Positions 1-7,041 of a stretch of 40,710 nucleotides of DNA are shown in pieces. Position 1 is the first letter of the stretch; every line of letters starts with the position of its first letter. The stretch is from positions 1 to 40,710 of the forward strand of contig JAEKNN010000016.1 in NCBI GenBank assembly GCA_016464795.1, in the 5' to 3' direction. A program made the translations under genes and the position numbers. The notes under the pieces were generated by a model that had not been told where the DNA came from, did not search any database, and saw only the letters and a program-made list of their open reading frames with translations. This stretch comes from Candidatus Amunia macphersoniae. Its GTDB lineage: Bacteria; Chloroflexota; Dormibacteria; Aeolococcales; Aeolococcaceae.

Positions 1-1164
1 GCGCACTGAGATGATCTCGTGGTCGCCGGCCCGGAGCTGCAGGCGGCGCTCGAACGATTCCGGCAGCAAGTCCGGCGCCAGGCCGGAATCGCGCAGCAGC
101 GCACACGCCCCAGCGATCAGCGCGCCCGTGGGCACCGCGATGCGCAGGCCCGGTCCGGTGGTCGCAGCCGGCGATTCCGCGCGCCGGGCGATGACGTCGT
201 GGCAGCGGTCCACATGGATGACGAAGCCCGTCGAGGGTTGAGCCAGGCCGAAGCGTCCCAGGAGTGTGTCGTACCGGCCTCCCGAGCCGAGCGGGAAGCC
301 GAGATCTCCACTGAACAGCTCGAACGTGGGTCCTGTGTAGTACGTCCAATCGCGGACGGCACCGAGGTCGAGCTGGACACGCTCCTCCAGCCCTCGCCCG
401 CGCAGCAGCTCCCAGAGCTGGGCGAGCTGATCCAGGGCCCGCAGCGGACGAGCCGCCTGCAGTCCGGCACGAGCCTGGTCGAGCAGCTCGCGACCGCCGC
501 GCAGCGCTGGAAACCGCAGCAGCAGAGCATGCTCCGCAGCGCCGGCCGACGTCCCGGCCAGGGCAGCCTCCACCGCCACCAGGTCGCGCGCCACCAGCGC
601 CTCGGCGACGGCTGCCTGGTCGGATGGGTCGAGCCCAGCGCCCGCCAGCAGGCCGGGCAGGAAGTCGGAGTGGCCCACGTCCACCTGGATGCCAGGGACC
701 CCGGCGGCGTCCAGCGCAGCGATCGCCACCGCGATGCACTCGGCGTCGGCTGCGAGGTCGGCCTCACCGACCAGCTCGCAGCCGGCCTGCATCGCCTCAC
801 GCCGCCTGCCGCCCAGCAGGGCGCGGTTGCGCACCACGGTGCCCGCGTAGCAGAGCCGCATCGGAAACGGGCCGCGGCGGAGGTGCGTCGCCACCGTCCG
901 GGCCACGCTCACGGTGCGCTCGCCGACCAGTGCCAGCAATCTGCCGTCAGCGTCCATGAAACGGAAGAGCTGATCTTCGGCGTCGCGCCCAAGGCCTCGA
1001 TCGATGGTGTCCACGTACTCGGCCATCGGCGTGTCCACGAGTGCGAACCCGGCCCCCTCGAACGCCCCCAGGAGATCGCTGGCCAGCGCTCTGCGGGCGG
1101 CGGCCGCTCCTGGCAGCCAGTCGCTGAAGCCGCCTGGTCGTGCGGCAGCGCCAGAAGAACTCAT
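1..1164 (-). CDS. hisZ-hisG: HisZ-HisG fusion (ATP phosphoribosyltransferase regulatory + catalytic domains), 3' end outside window
   Basis: The frame opens at ATG 1164 and stays open to base 1, so the C-terminus is missing. Residues 1-330 read as HisZ, the histidyl-tRNA-synthetase-like regulatory subunit: a TYYTGPTFELFSGDLG segment, then GSGGRYDTLLGRFG near residue 293, the histidine-binding signature, then STGFVIHVDRC. After a short Ala/Pro/Thr/Gly linker, residues 340-388 start again like a HisG N-terminus (LRIAVPTGALIAGACALLRD, then FERRLQLRAGDHEIISVR). HisG makes phosphoribosyl-ATP, the first step of histidine synthesis, and short HisG enzymes need HisZ; fusing them is functionally coherent. 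hisC lies 34 bases upstream on the same strand. No Shine-Dalgarno is visible, but TACACT sits 7 bases before the start. The HisZ assignment is strong; the fusion rests on about 49 visible HisG-like residues. Confidence 0.85.
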   Translation of the reverse strand, partial: MSSSGAAARPGGFSDWLPGAAAARRALASDLLGAFEGAGFALVDTPMAEYVDTIDRGLGRDAEDQLFRFMDADGRLLALVGERTVSVARTVATHLRRGPFPMRLCYAGTVVRNRALLGGRRREAMQAGCELVGEADLAADAECIAVAIAALDAAGVPGIQVDVGHSDFLPGLLAGAGLDPSDQAAVAEALVARDLVAVEAALAGTSAGAAEHALLLRFPALRGGRELLDQARAGLQAARPLRALDQLAQLWELLRGRGLEERVQLDLGAVRDWTYYTGPTFELFSGDLGFPLGSGGRYDTLLGRFGLAQPSTGFVIHVDRCHDVIARRAESPAATTGPGLRIAVPTGALIAGACALLRDSGLAPDLLPESFERRLQLRAGDHEIISVR

Positions 1165-1171
1165 GCGCCAC

Positions 1172-1177
1172 AGTGTA
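1172..1177 (-). promoter_or_regulatory. Candidate -10 box for hisZG (leaderless)
   Basis: On the minus strand TACACT ends 7 bases before the hisZG ATG, in the 34-base gap after hisC. There is no ribosome binding site, so a leaderless mRNA starting at or near the ATG would fit. No clear -35 is seen. Confidence 0.35.
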
Positions 1178-1198
1178 AGGAGGACCCGCGCTTGCACC

Positions 1199-2227
1199 TC
1201 ACAGCAGCGCGGCCAGCAGCGCGTCGTTCTCGGCGGGCGTGCCCACCGTGATGCGCAGCATCCCTGCGTCACCGGCGCCGAAGCAGCGCACCAGCACCCT
1301 GCGCGCGCGCAGCCGAGCGGCGACGGACGCAGCGCTGCCGGTGCCCGGCCGAGCGCAGATGAAGTTGGCATGTGACGGCGTGACCTGCCAGCCTCGATCG
1401 GCGAGCGTGTCCGTCAGCCGCTGTCGCTCGCCGATCACCTCCTGGACCAGTCCCCGGTGGTGGGCGTGGTCAGCCAGCGCGGCGCCGGCGCCGGCCACCG
1501 CGCATCGATCCACGGGATACGACTCTCCGACCGCTTGAAGGTCGTCGATCAGCCCCGGCGCGCCCACCGCGTAGCCCACCCGCAGCCCGGCCAGCGCGTA
1601 CGACTTGGAGAAGGTTCGCAAGACCAGCCAGGATGGGTGGTCGCGAAGCAGGGGCACGCAGGACCGCGGTGCGAAGTCACAGTAGGCCTCGTCGATCACC
1701 ACGACCCCGGTCGCATCAGCCAGACCGGTCTCGAGCGCTGCGGGGTCGATCCAAGCTCCGGTGGGGGTGTTGGGGTTGACGATGAACCGCAACGGCACAT
1801 CCGCGCTGGCGAACGCGGCGGGAACCTCAGTGCCGCCGAGCGTGACCTTCTGAGTGAGCACGTCATGGATCCGCGCCTGCACGGCGAGCAATGAGTACGT
1901 CGGATCGGTGAGGGCCACTGTCGACCCCGGTTCGCAGAAGGCCCGAAAGCATGAGTCGATGAGCGCGTCAGCCCCGTTGCCCACGGCGATCTGCCCGATC
2001 TCGACGCGATGGTGCGCGGCCAGGGCCGTGCGCAGTGGCTCAGCCGACGGGCTGGGATAACGGTTGAGGCCAACCGCCGCAGCGCCGATCGCCGCCGACA
2101 CCAGCGATGAGGGGGGGAACGGTGACTCGTTGGTGTTGAGCTTGATCCACGCCTCTCCGTCCGGCGGCTGCTCACCCGGGACGTAACCAAAGCTCTCGCC
2201 GAGGGAGCGGCGGAGGAAACGTGACAT
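1199..2227 (-). CDS. hisC: Histidinol-phosphate aminotransferase
   Basis: A 342-residue fold-type I PLP aminotransferase of the HisC family. It converts histidinol phosphate and 2-oxoglutarate to imidazole acetol-phosphate and glutamate (reversible), the penultimate stage of histidine synthesis, in the cytosol. Visible landmarks are NTNESPFPPS near the N-terminus, NPNTPTGAW (substrate/PLP Asn), VIDEAYCDFA (Asp that contacts the pyridine nitrogen) and TFSKSYALAGLRVGY, which carries the Schiff-base lysine. Length is normal for the family. The ATG at 2227 is preceded by TAGACT with a 6-base gap and no Shine-Dalgarno. The next gene on the same strand is the HisZ-HisG fusion, so the two form a histidine cluster, although each has its own candidate promoter element. 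Confidence 0.95.
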   Translation of the reverse strand: MSRFLRRSLGESFGYVPGEQPPDGEAWIKLNTNESPFPPSSLVSAAIGAAAVGLNRYPSPSAEPLRTALAAHHRVEIGQIAVGNGADALIDSCFRAFCEPGSTVALTDPTYSLLAVQARIHDVLTQKVTLGGTEVPAAFASADVPLRFIVNPNTPTGAWIDPAALETGLADATGVVVIDEAYCDFAPRSCVPLLRDHPSWLVLRTFSKSYALAGLRVGYAVGAPGLIDDLQAVGESYPVDRCAVAGAGAALADHAHHRGLVQEVIGERQRLTDTLADRGWQVTPSHANFICARPGTGSAASVAARLRARRVLVRCFGAGDAGMLRITVGTPAENDALLAALL

Positions 2228-2233
2228 GGGGGC

Positions 2234-2239
2234 AGTCTA
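2234..2239 (-). promoter_or_regulatory. Candidate -10 box for hisC (leaderless)
   Basis: Minus-strand TAGACT is followed by a C-rich 6-base gap and the hisC ATG. No ribosome binding site intervenes. The -35 is not convincing. Confidence 0.35.
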
Positions 2240-2343
2240 CGAAGTGCGCCGCAAACGGTCGGGCGGGGGATCCCGCTGCCGCGGACGCGTAACACTCCGG
2301 CGGTGACTGACGCTACAGCCCGCTGTGGATCAACGGCCCTGGC

Positions 2344-2349
2344 TATCCT
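2344..2349 (+). promoter_or_regulatory. Candidate -10 box for secreted hydrolase (leaderless)
   Basis: TATCCT lies 9 bases before ATG 2359. A GGAGG is also present but directly abuts the ATG, too close to work as a normal Shine-Dalgarno, so a leaderless transcript is the better reading. No good -35 is seen. Confidence 0.35.
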
Positions 2350-2358
2350 GATCGGAGG

Positions 2359-3429
2359 ATGAAACGACGTGGGAGCGTGGTGGCCGGTGCCGCCGCCGTG
2401 CTGGTGATCGCGACCGCAGCCGCCGGCGTCCTTCACCTCGCGACCGCGAACGGCTCGTCGCCACGAGGAGTCTCGGCGGCTCCGTCACGGGCAGTGTCAC
2501 CACCGCCATCGCCGGCCGTCAGCCAGCCTGTGGCGGATGACCCCCTGACCATCGCGTCGCTGCAGGCGCGGTCGTACCCCGCGAGCACGCTGGTACCTGT
2601 GCGATCTGATGGCGACAGGGGCGGCTACGTCAACACAGTTGTCTCATTCCAATCCGACGGGCTCCGCGAGTACGCCCTGATGAGCATCCCCGACGGCGTC
2701 AGGCCGGCCGGCGGATGGCCGGTGATCATCCTCAGCCACGGCTACGTCGATCCCGCCGCGTATCACACCGACGACAACGCGTACGTCAACTTCATCAGTG
2801 CCTTCGCTCGCGCCGGCTACGTGGTGATCAAGCCCGACTACCGCGGCAACGGCGAGAGCCAGGGGGTGCCCGAGGGCGGTCACCTCTCGCCGGTGTACGC
2901 CTACGACGTGCTCAACCTGGTCAGCACGCTGAAGGCGGACGGCCGCATCGACTCGTCCCGCATCGGCCTATTCGGTCACAGCTTGGGCGGCCATGAGGTG
3001 CTGCGCGCGATGGTGGTCTCCAAGGACATCAAGGCCGTCGTGATCCTGGCCGGCGTGGTCGGTTCGTTCTACGACCTCTTCTACAACTGGCCGCGGACCC
3101 CGGCGTCCATGGTCACTCCGGTGGCTGTGCAGGTGACGGTGGAGGACACCGTCATCGCCACCTACGGCACCCCGATGGGCGATCCCGCCTTCTGGAACAG
3201 CGCCTCCGCGATCAACTACGTGGGCGCCACCACCGCGGCCGTGCAGGTGGACCAGGATGTTGATGACACGGTTGTCCCGAAGGTCTTCTCTGATCATCTG
3301 GCCGCCGCTCTCCAGGCCGCGGGGAAGACAGTCGAATACAACCTCTATCCCGGAGACGACCACCAGTTCAGCCGCAATCGCGCCGCCATCCTGACCAGCA
3401 CCGTTGCCTTCTACAGGGCGCACCTGTAA
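2359..3429 (+). CDS. Secreted alpha/beta hydrolase (prolyl-oligopeptidase / dienelactone-hydrolase-like)
   Basis: A 356-residue protein with an N-terminal signal peptide or anchor (basic MKRR, then a hydrophobic stretch to about residue 29) and a Pro/Ser-rich linker to about residue 60, followed by an alpha/beta-hydrolase domain. The oxyanion-side strand reads PVIILSHGY near 121-129; the nucleophile elbow is GHSLGG with Ser208; the likely acid is an Asp in the DQDVDD segment (300-303) and the base His335 in DDHQFS. The strand GYVVIKPDYRGNGES is typical of S9-like and acetyl-xylan-esterase-like exported hydrolases. The substrate cannot be told from sequence; an ester or peptide in the envelope is likely. 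It is divergent from hisC and convergent with the next gene. Confidence 0.8.
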   Translation: MKRRGSVVAGAAAVLVIATAAAGVLHLATANGSSPRGVSAAPSRAVSPPPSPAVSQPVADDPLTIASLQARSYPASTLVPVRSDGDRGGYVNTVVSFQSDGLREYALMSIPDGVRPAGGWPVIILSHGYVDPAAYHTDDNAYVNFISAFARAGYVVIKPDYRGNGESQGVPEGGHLSPVYAYDVLNLVSTLKADGRIDSSRIGLFGHSLGGHEVLRAMVVSKDIKAVVILAGVVGSFYDLFYNWPRTPASMVTPVAVQVTVEDTVIATYGTPMGDPAFWNSASAINYVGATTAAVQVDQDVDDTVVPKVFSDHLAAALQAAGKTVEYNLYPGDDHQFSRNRAAILTSTVAFYRAHL

Positions 3430-3439
3430 AGGCACCAGC

Positions 3440-3453
3440 GCCGCCCGGGCGGC
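3440..3453. terminator. Short GC palindrome between convergent genes
   Basis: A perfect 14-base palindrome (GCCGCCCGGGCGGC) lies 11 bases after the hydrolase stop in the convergent gap 3430-3621. It has no T-tract, so a terminator role is only a guess. The rest of the gap shows no convincing gene. Confidence 0.25.
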
Positions 3454-3621
3454 TGCTCAGCTGCGCTGCAAACGTCAGTGGTGCCGAGCTGCCCCTGAAC
3501 AGCGCCGGGTAGATGCCGCCGAATCCTGCGAGCACCACCGCAAGGGCCGCGGCCGCGCCAATCAACCAGCCCCGGGGTACGCGGCCGGTGCGGGTGCGAG
3601 CGGACGGACATGCGCGGAGAC

Positions 3622-4500
3622 CTATTGCGTGGACGAGCTTCCCGGCGACGCTGCCGGTGACGTGCCGCCACCGCCATCCCCTTTGCCCTGCTCGCCAGCG
3701 GGCTCGGTGCCATTGACCTCATCGGTGACCCGCTGTGTCGTGGCGGTCTTCATCTGAGCCCCCTGGGCGGCGGTGATCTGGCCACTCGACACGCGCTGGT
3801 CGATCTCGGTGTTCTCCGAGGCCACCAACGCACTGATCACCTTGGCGGCGTCAACGTTGTGCTCCTTGGCGATGGCAGCGATCGTCTTGCCAGCAGAGGT
3901 CTCGGTCTGCAGTTGGGCGGCAGTGATGCCGAGGGCAGCGGCCACAACCTGCTGATCCTCCGCCTGAGCGCCACCCCGGCGGCCGCCGAAGCCGGCAGGA
4001 CCATGAGCGGGTCCGGTTCGGTTGACAAGATTGCTCACGCGCTGCTGGGTCTGGCCCTTCATCTGGGCCGCCTGTGCCTGGGTCAGCCGACCGCTCGACA
4101 CCGACGCATCGATCTCGGAGTTCTCATCGCCGACCAGGGTGGAGATCACCTTGGCGACGTCGACGTTGTGCTCCTTGGCCACTGCCGCGATGGTCTTGCC
4201 GGCCGTCAGCTCGGTCTGCAGCTGAGCCTCGGTGACGCCGATGACCCCAGCAGCTTGCTGGAGGTCCTGAGTGACGTGGGCGCTCCCTCGGCCGCCAAAG
4301 CCGCCGTGGTGGGGCCCGGCGTCACCGGGATCGCCGGGCAACGCGGCGCTCGGGCTCGCGGATGGGCTCGGCGTCGCCGTTGCCGCCTGGGTGATCAGGT
4401 AGCCGCCGGTGATGCCGCCGACGACCAGGCCGCCCGCGAGCGCGGCGGTTGCCGTCCGGCGGCCCAGCAGCGGCCGGCGAGACGCCAGCGGTGGTGGTGG
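3622..4500 (-). repeat. Two-copy internal protein repeat
   Basis: The two helical domains of the anchored protein share the block AGKTIAA-AKEHNVD-AKVIS and even the Gly-rich linker before each copy (G-FGGR-G). The match is clear at the protein level and indicates an internal duplication. The actual repeats lie at about 3709-3957 (copy 2) and 4018-4266 (copy 1). Confidence 0.8.
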
Positions 4501-4566
4501 CGGAGGAGGCGGTGGAGGGCCGACTTCCGCGTGGCCTGCGTTCGAGGTGTCGATGTCGTCGCACAT
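3622..4566 (-). CDS. Membrane-anchored protein with a tandemly duplicated helical domain
   Basis: I start this gene at ATG 4566 (314 aa), because an AGGAG lies 11 bases upstream and the longer reading adds a low-complexity arginine-rich tail. Order: short acidic N-terminus, a run of ten prolines (17-26), a transmembrane helix (about 38-60), a Pro/Ser/Gly linker, then two copies of an 80-residue helical domain (about 101-183 and 204-286). Each copy reads GxTxAQLQTE, AGKTIAA(V/I)AKEHNVD, AKVIS(T/A)LV, then EID-VSSG-(L/I)T-AQ. The pattern resembles DUF2680-like secreted helical proteins; I know of no proven function. The tail is Gly/Ser-rich. It lies downstream of the sensor kinase on the same strand, separated by about 200 bases, and may belong to that system's regulon. 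Confidence 0.75.
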   Translation of the reverse strand: MCDDIDTSNAGHAEVGPPPPPPPPPPLASRRPLLGRRTATAALAGGLVVGGITGGYLITQAATATPSPSASPSAALPGDPGDAGPHHGGFGGRGSAHVTQDLQQAAGVIGVTEAQLQTELTAGKTIAAVAKEHNVDVAKVISTLVGDENSEIDASVSSGRLTQAQAAQMKGQTQQRVSNLVNRTGPAHGPAGFGGRRGGAQAEDQQVVAAALGITAAQLQTETSAGKTIAAIAKEHNVDAAKVISALVASENTEIDQRVSSGQITAAQGAQMKTATTQRVTDEVNGTEPAGEQGKGDGGGGTSPAASPGSSSTQ

Positions 4567-4768
4567 CTTGTCAGCAACTCCTATGTTGTCGAGGGGCTGA
4601 GCGATCCACGAAGACCATCGCGCGCGGTGGGGGGATGTCGCGAGGACCGTGCGCCGAGGTCTCCGTGGGATCGCCCGACGGGGGGAGAACCGTGAACACA
4701 GAGCATGCCGGAGGTGGCTCACAGGTCGGTGAGACGCCCCTGGGAAATCGCTGTGAGTTTCCGCCCAC

Positions 4769-6229
4769 TCAGCCGAGCGCCGGCGCGGGAGCGATCACCG
4801 CATCCGGCGGCGCGGACGGTACGGCAGGCATGGGCAGATGGATTTGGAAGGTTGCGCCGCCTCCGGGGGTCGGCTGTACGCGGATCTGGCCGCCATGGGC
4901 CTCGACCACCGCCGCGGCGATGCTCAGCCCAAGACCGCTGCCACCCTGGTCGCGGCTGCGCCCAGGGTCCGTGCGTTGGAAGCGCTCGAAGATGCGCTGT
5001 GCGTTGTCTGCCGGGATGCCCCGGCCATGGTCGGCAACCTCGAGGAGGGCGTTGCCGCGCTCCACACGCAGGGTCACCTCCACCGGCATTCCCGGGGGGG
5101 TGTGGACGAGGGCATTGCGCACCAGGTTGCCGAGTACCTGGCGGAGGCGCGCCTCGTCACCGATCACCTCGACCGGCGTTTCGATGCGCGCTGTGATCGA
5201 GCGTGCGGCGTCGCTCGCCCGGGCATCGGCGCATGCGTCGTTGACCAGCACGCCGAGGTGCACCGGCGCGCGCTCCAGGGGGCGGCCCTGATCCAGCCGT
5301 GCCAGCAGCAGCAGATCGTCGACGAGCACCCCCATGCGTGACGCTTCCTCTTCAATGCGCCGCGTGGCCAGGCTCACGTCTGCCTCGGTCATGTCCGGGT
5401 TGCGGCGCAGCAGCTCGGCGTAGCCACGCATCGATGTCAGCGGCGTGCGCAGCTCGTGCGATGCATCCGACACGAAGTGACGCAGGCGCTGCTCGCTCGC
5501 TGCCCGCTCCCCGAAGGCGTTCTCCAGCTGGCTGAGCATGGTGTTGATCGCCAGCCCGAGCTGACCGACCTCGGTCATCTCGTTGGCCGGTTCAACCCGC
5601 CGGCTGAGGTCCGATGCTGCGATCGACCGCGCTGTGGTTCCCATCCGCTCGAGCGGGCGCAGCCCGCGCCTCACCAGGATCCAGGTGGCCAGAAGCACCA
5701 CCATGGTGACGCCGGCCGTGGTCAGCAGCTCGAGCAGCACGAGTTGCGACAGCGTCGAGTTGACACTGTCCAGGGGGATGGCCGCCACGAGCAGGTCAGA
5801 ACCCTCAGGGATGGTGTCGACGTACAGCTGATAGTGGCCCACGCCGCCGCTGCCGCCGACCGTCACATAGATCGGGTTCTGAGCTGTTCCGGGGTGCAGG
5901 GGAGACGGCAGGTCCGGGCGCGCCGAGAAGGAGTTGCCGGGAGGAAAGGTCGTCTCTCTGATGATGGCGCCACTGGGAGAGACCACGGCACCATACGTGT
6001 TGGTGGGGACAGCAAAAGCGCTTGGGTCAAAACCCCCGGGGGGTCCTCCGCCCCGGTGATCCCCTCGGGTGAGATACCCCTCGACCGCGACATGCACCCC
6101 GAGCAACTGGTCGTTGACTCGATGAACCAGAAAAGACTGGAGGGAGAGGTAGGTCGAGAGGTCGACGGCGATCAGTCCGAGGATGAACAGGGGTGCCAGC
6201 GTCAAGAGCAGCCGGCGTCGGAGCGACAT
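4769..6229 (-). CDS. Two-component sensor histidine kinase (HAMP, HisKA, HATPase)
   Basis: A 486-residue membrane sensor kinase. TM1 is about residues 7-30, an extracytoplasmic sensor region about 31-163 (Gly/Pro-rich, no recognised domain), and TM2 about 164-187. A HAMP domain (RPLERMGTTARSIAASDLSR) and the HisKA helix with phospho-acceptor His258 in SDASHELRTPL follow. The ATP-binding domain has an N box (NLVRNALVHTPPG) and the G2 motif GGSGLGLSIA. The ATG shares one base with the response regulator's TGA (TGATG), so translation is probably coupled. Architecture and pairing resemble actinobacterial MprB/TcrY-type systems. The signal is unknown; flanking genes point to the cell envelope. Confidence 0.93.
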   Translation of the reverse strand: MSLRRRLLLTLAPLFILGLIAVDLSTYLSLQSFLVHRVNDQLLGVHVAVEGYLTRGDHRGGGPPGGFDPSAFAVPTNTYGAVVSPSGAIIRETTFPPGNSFSARPDLPSPLHPGTAQNPIYVTVGGSGGVGHYQLYVDTIPEGSDLLVAAIPLDSVNSTLSQLVLLELLTTAGVTMVVLLATWILVRRGLRPLERMGTTARSIAASDLSRRVEPANEMTEVGQLGLAINTMLSQLENAFGERAASEQRLRHFVSDASHELRTPLTSMRGYAELLRRNPDMTEADVSLATRRIEEEASRMGVLVDDLLLLARLDQGRPLERAPVHLGVLVNDACADARASDAARSITARIETPVEVIGDEARLRQVLGNLVRNALVHTPPGMPVEVTLRVERGNALLEVADHGRGIPADNAQRIFERFQRTDPGRSRDQGGSGLGLSIAAAVVEAHGGQIRVQPTPGGGATFQIHLPMPAVPSAPPDAVIAPAPALG

Positions 6230-6927
6230 CAGGCGCTTCGTGGCACTCGACAGACGTACCCCACGCCGCGGACTGTGTGGATGAGCGAGGGCTCGGCCTG
6301 GTCCACCTTGCGGCGCAGGTAGCTGATGTAGGTCTCGAGCACACTGGCATCGCCGCCGAAGTCGTACTTCCAGACGTGGTCGAGGATCTGCGTTCGCGAG
6401 AGTACGCGACCGGCGTTCATCAACAGGTAGCGCAGCAGCCGGAACTCGGTGTGGGTCAGCTCCACCACCCTACCGGCGCGGAAGACCTCGTGGGTGTCCT
6501 CGTCGAGCTCGAGGTCGGCGAGCTGGAGGCGGCCGCTGGTCCGGTCGGCATCGCTGGTGTGGCGGCGCAGCACCACTCGGACGCGCGCCACCAGCTCCTC
6601 GATGCTGAAGGGCTTGGTGACGTAATCATCCCCGCCGACCGTCAGGCCGCGGACCTTCTCCTCGGTGGAGTCGCGCGCGGTGAGAAAGATCACCGGCACC
6701 TTGACCCCGTCGCCGACCAGCCGTTGGACCAGGGCAAACCCGTCCTCGTCGGGCAGACCGACGTCGAGGATGATCAGCGCAGGCCGGAACTCCATCACCG
6801 AGGTGCGGGCTTGGCGGGCGCTGGCAGCCGTGGCCACCGAGAACCCTTCGTACTTGAGGGCCATGGCCACCAGATCGGTGATCGGCCTCTCGTCATCGAC
6901 CACCAACACCCGGACCTGTTCACTCAC
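6229..6927 (-). CDS. OmpR/PhoB-family response regulator
   Basis: A 232-residue two-domain regulator. The receiver domain (1-120) has the acidic pair Asp11/Asp12, phospho-acceptor Asp55 in LDVGLPDEDG, Thr/Ala in FLTARD and Lys105 in DDYVTKPF. The C-terminal winged helix (about 133-230) carries ELTHTEFRLLRYLL, the recognition-helix region ASVLETYISYLRRKVD and the terminal hairpin HTVRGVGYVCR. The start is GTG 6927 with no Shine-Dalgarno. It is cotranscribed with the downstream kinase. The 114-base gap upstream holds an 11-base-phased GTCAG direct repeat that could be its own binding site. Confidence 0.95.
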   Translation of the reverse strand: MSEQVRVLVVDDERPITDLVAMALKYEGFSVATAASARQARTSVMEFRPALIILDVGLPDEDGFALVQRLVGDGVKVPVIFLTARDSTEEKVRGLTVGGDDYVTKPFSIEELVARVRVVLRRHTSDADRTSGRLQLADLELDEDTHEVFRAGRVVELTHTEFRLLRYLLMNAGRVLSRTQILDHVWKYDFGGDASVLETYISYLRRKVDQAEPSLIHTVRGVGYVCRVPRSA

Positions 6928-7018
6928 GTGCCCATGATTGCTGGGCAGTCTGTGAATCTGCTCAGAAAGTGCTCCCCTGCGCCTGCGAAGCGCGGACCAG
7001 CCGCGGCTGTGCCCTGGC

Positions 7019-7034
7019 GTCAGCTCGCTGTCAG
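7019..7034 (-). promoter_or_regulatory. GTCAG direct repeat, 11-base phase
   Basis: GTCAG occurs at 7019-7023 and 7030-7034. Read on the minus strand it is CTGACAG, four bases, CTGACGC. An 11-base phase is what OmpR/PhoB-family dimers bind. It lies about 95 bases upstream of the response regulator start, so autoregulation is possible; chance is not excluded. Confidence 0.3.
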
Positions 7035-7041
7035 TCGGATC

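Noticed and set aside
19..1251. A 410-codon plus-strand open frame over the hisZG gene
   Set aside because: Its translation is Arg/Ala/Gln-rich without any family motif, while the opposite strand gives a clear HisZ. It is a high-GC antisense frame.
3368..3565. Possible small membrane protein on the minus strand from a TTG start, with a hydrophobic stretch
   Set aside because: It overlaps the end of the hydrolase by 62 bases, has no ribosome binding site and its C-terminal half is antisense noise. A real gene cannot be excluded.
4475..4530. Repetitive GGTGGTGG/GGAGGAGG tract
   Set aside because: It is simply the coding sequence for the ten-proline run on the minus strand; no satellite or regulatory role is needed.
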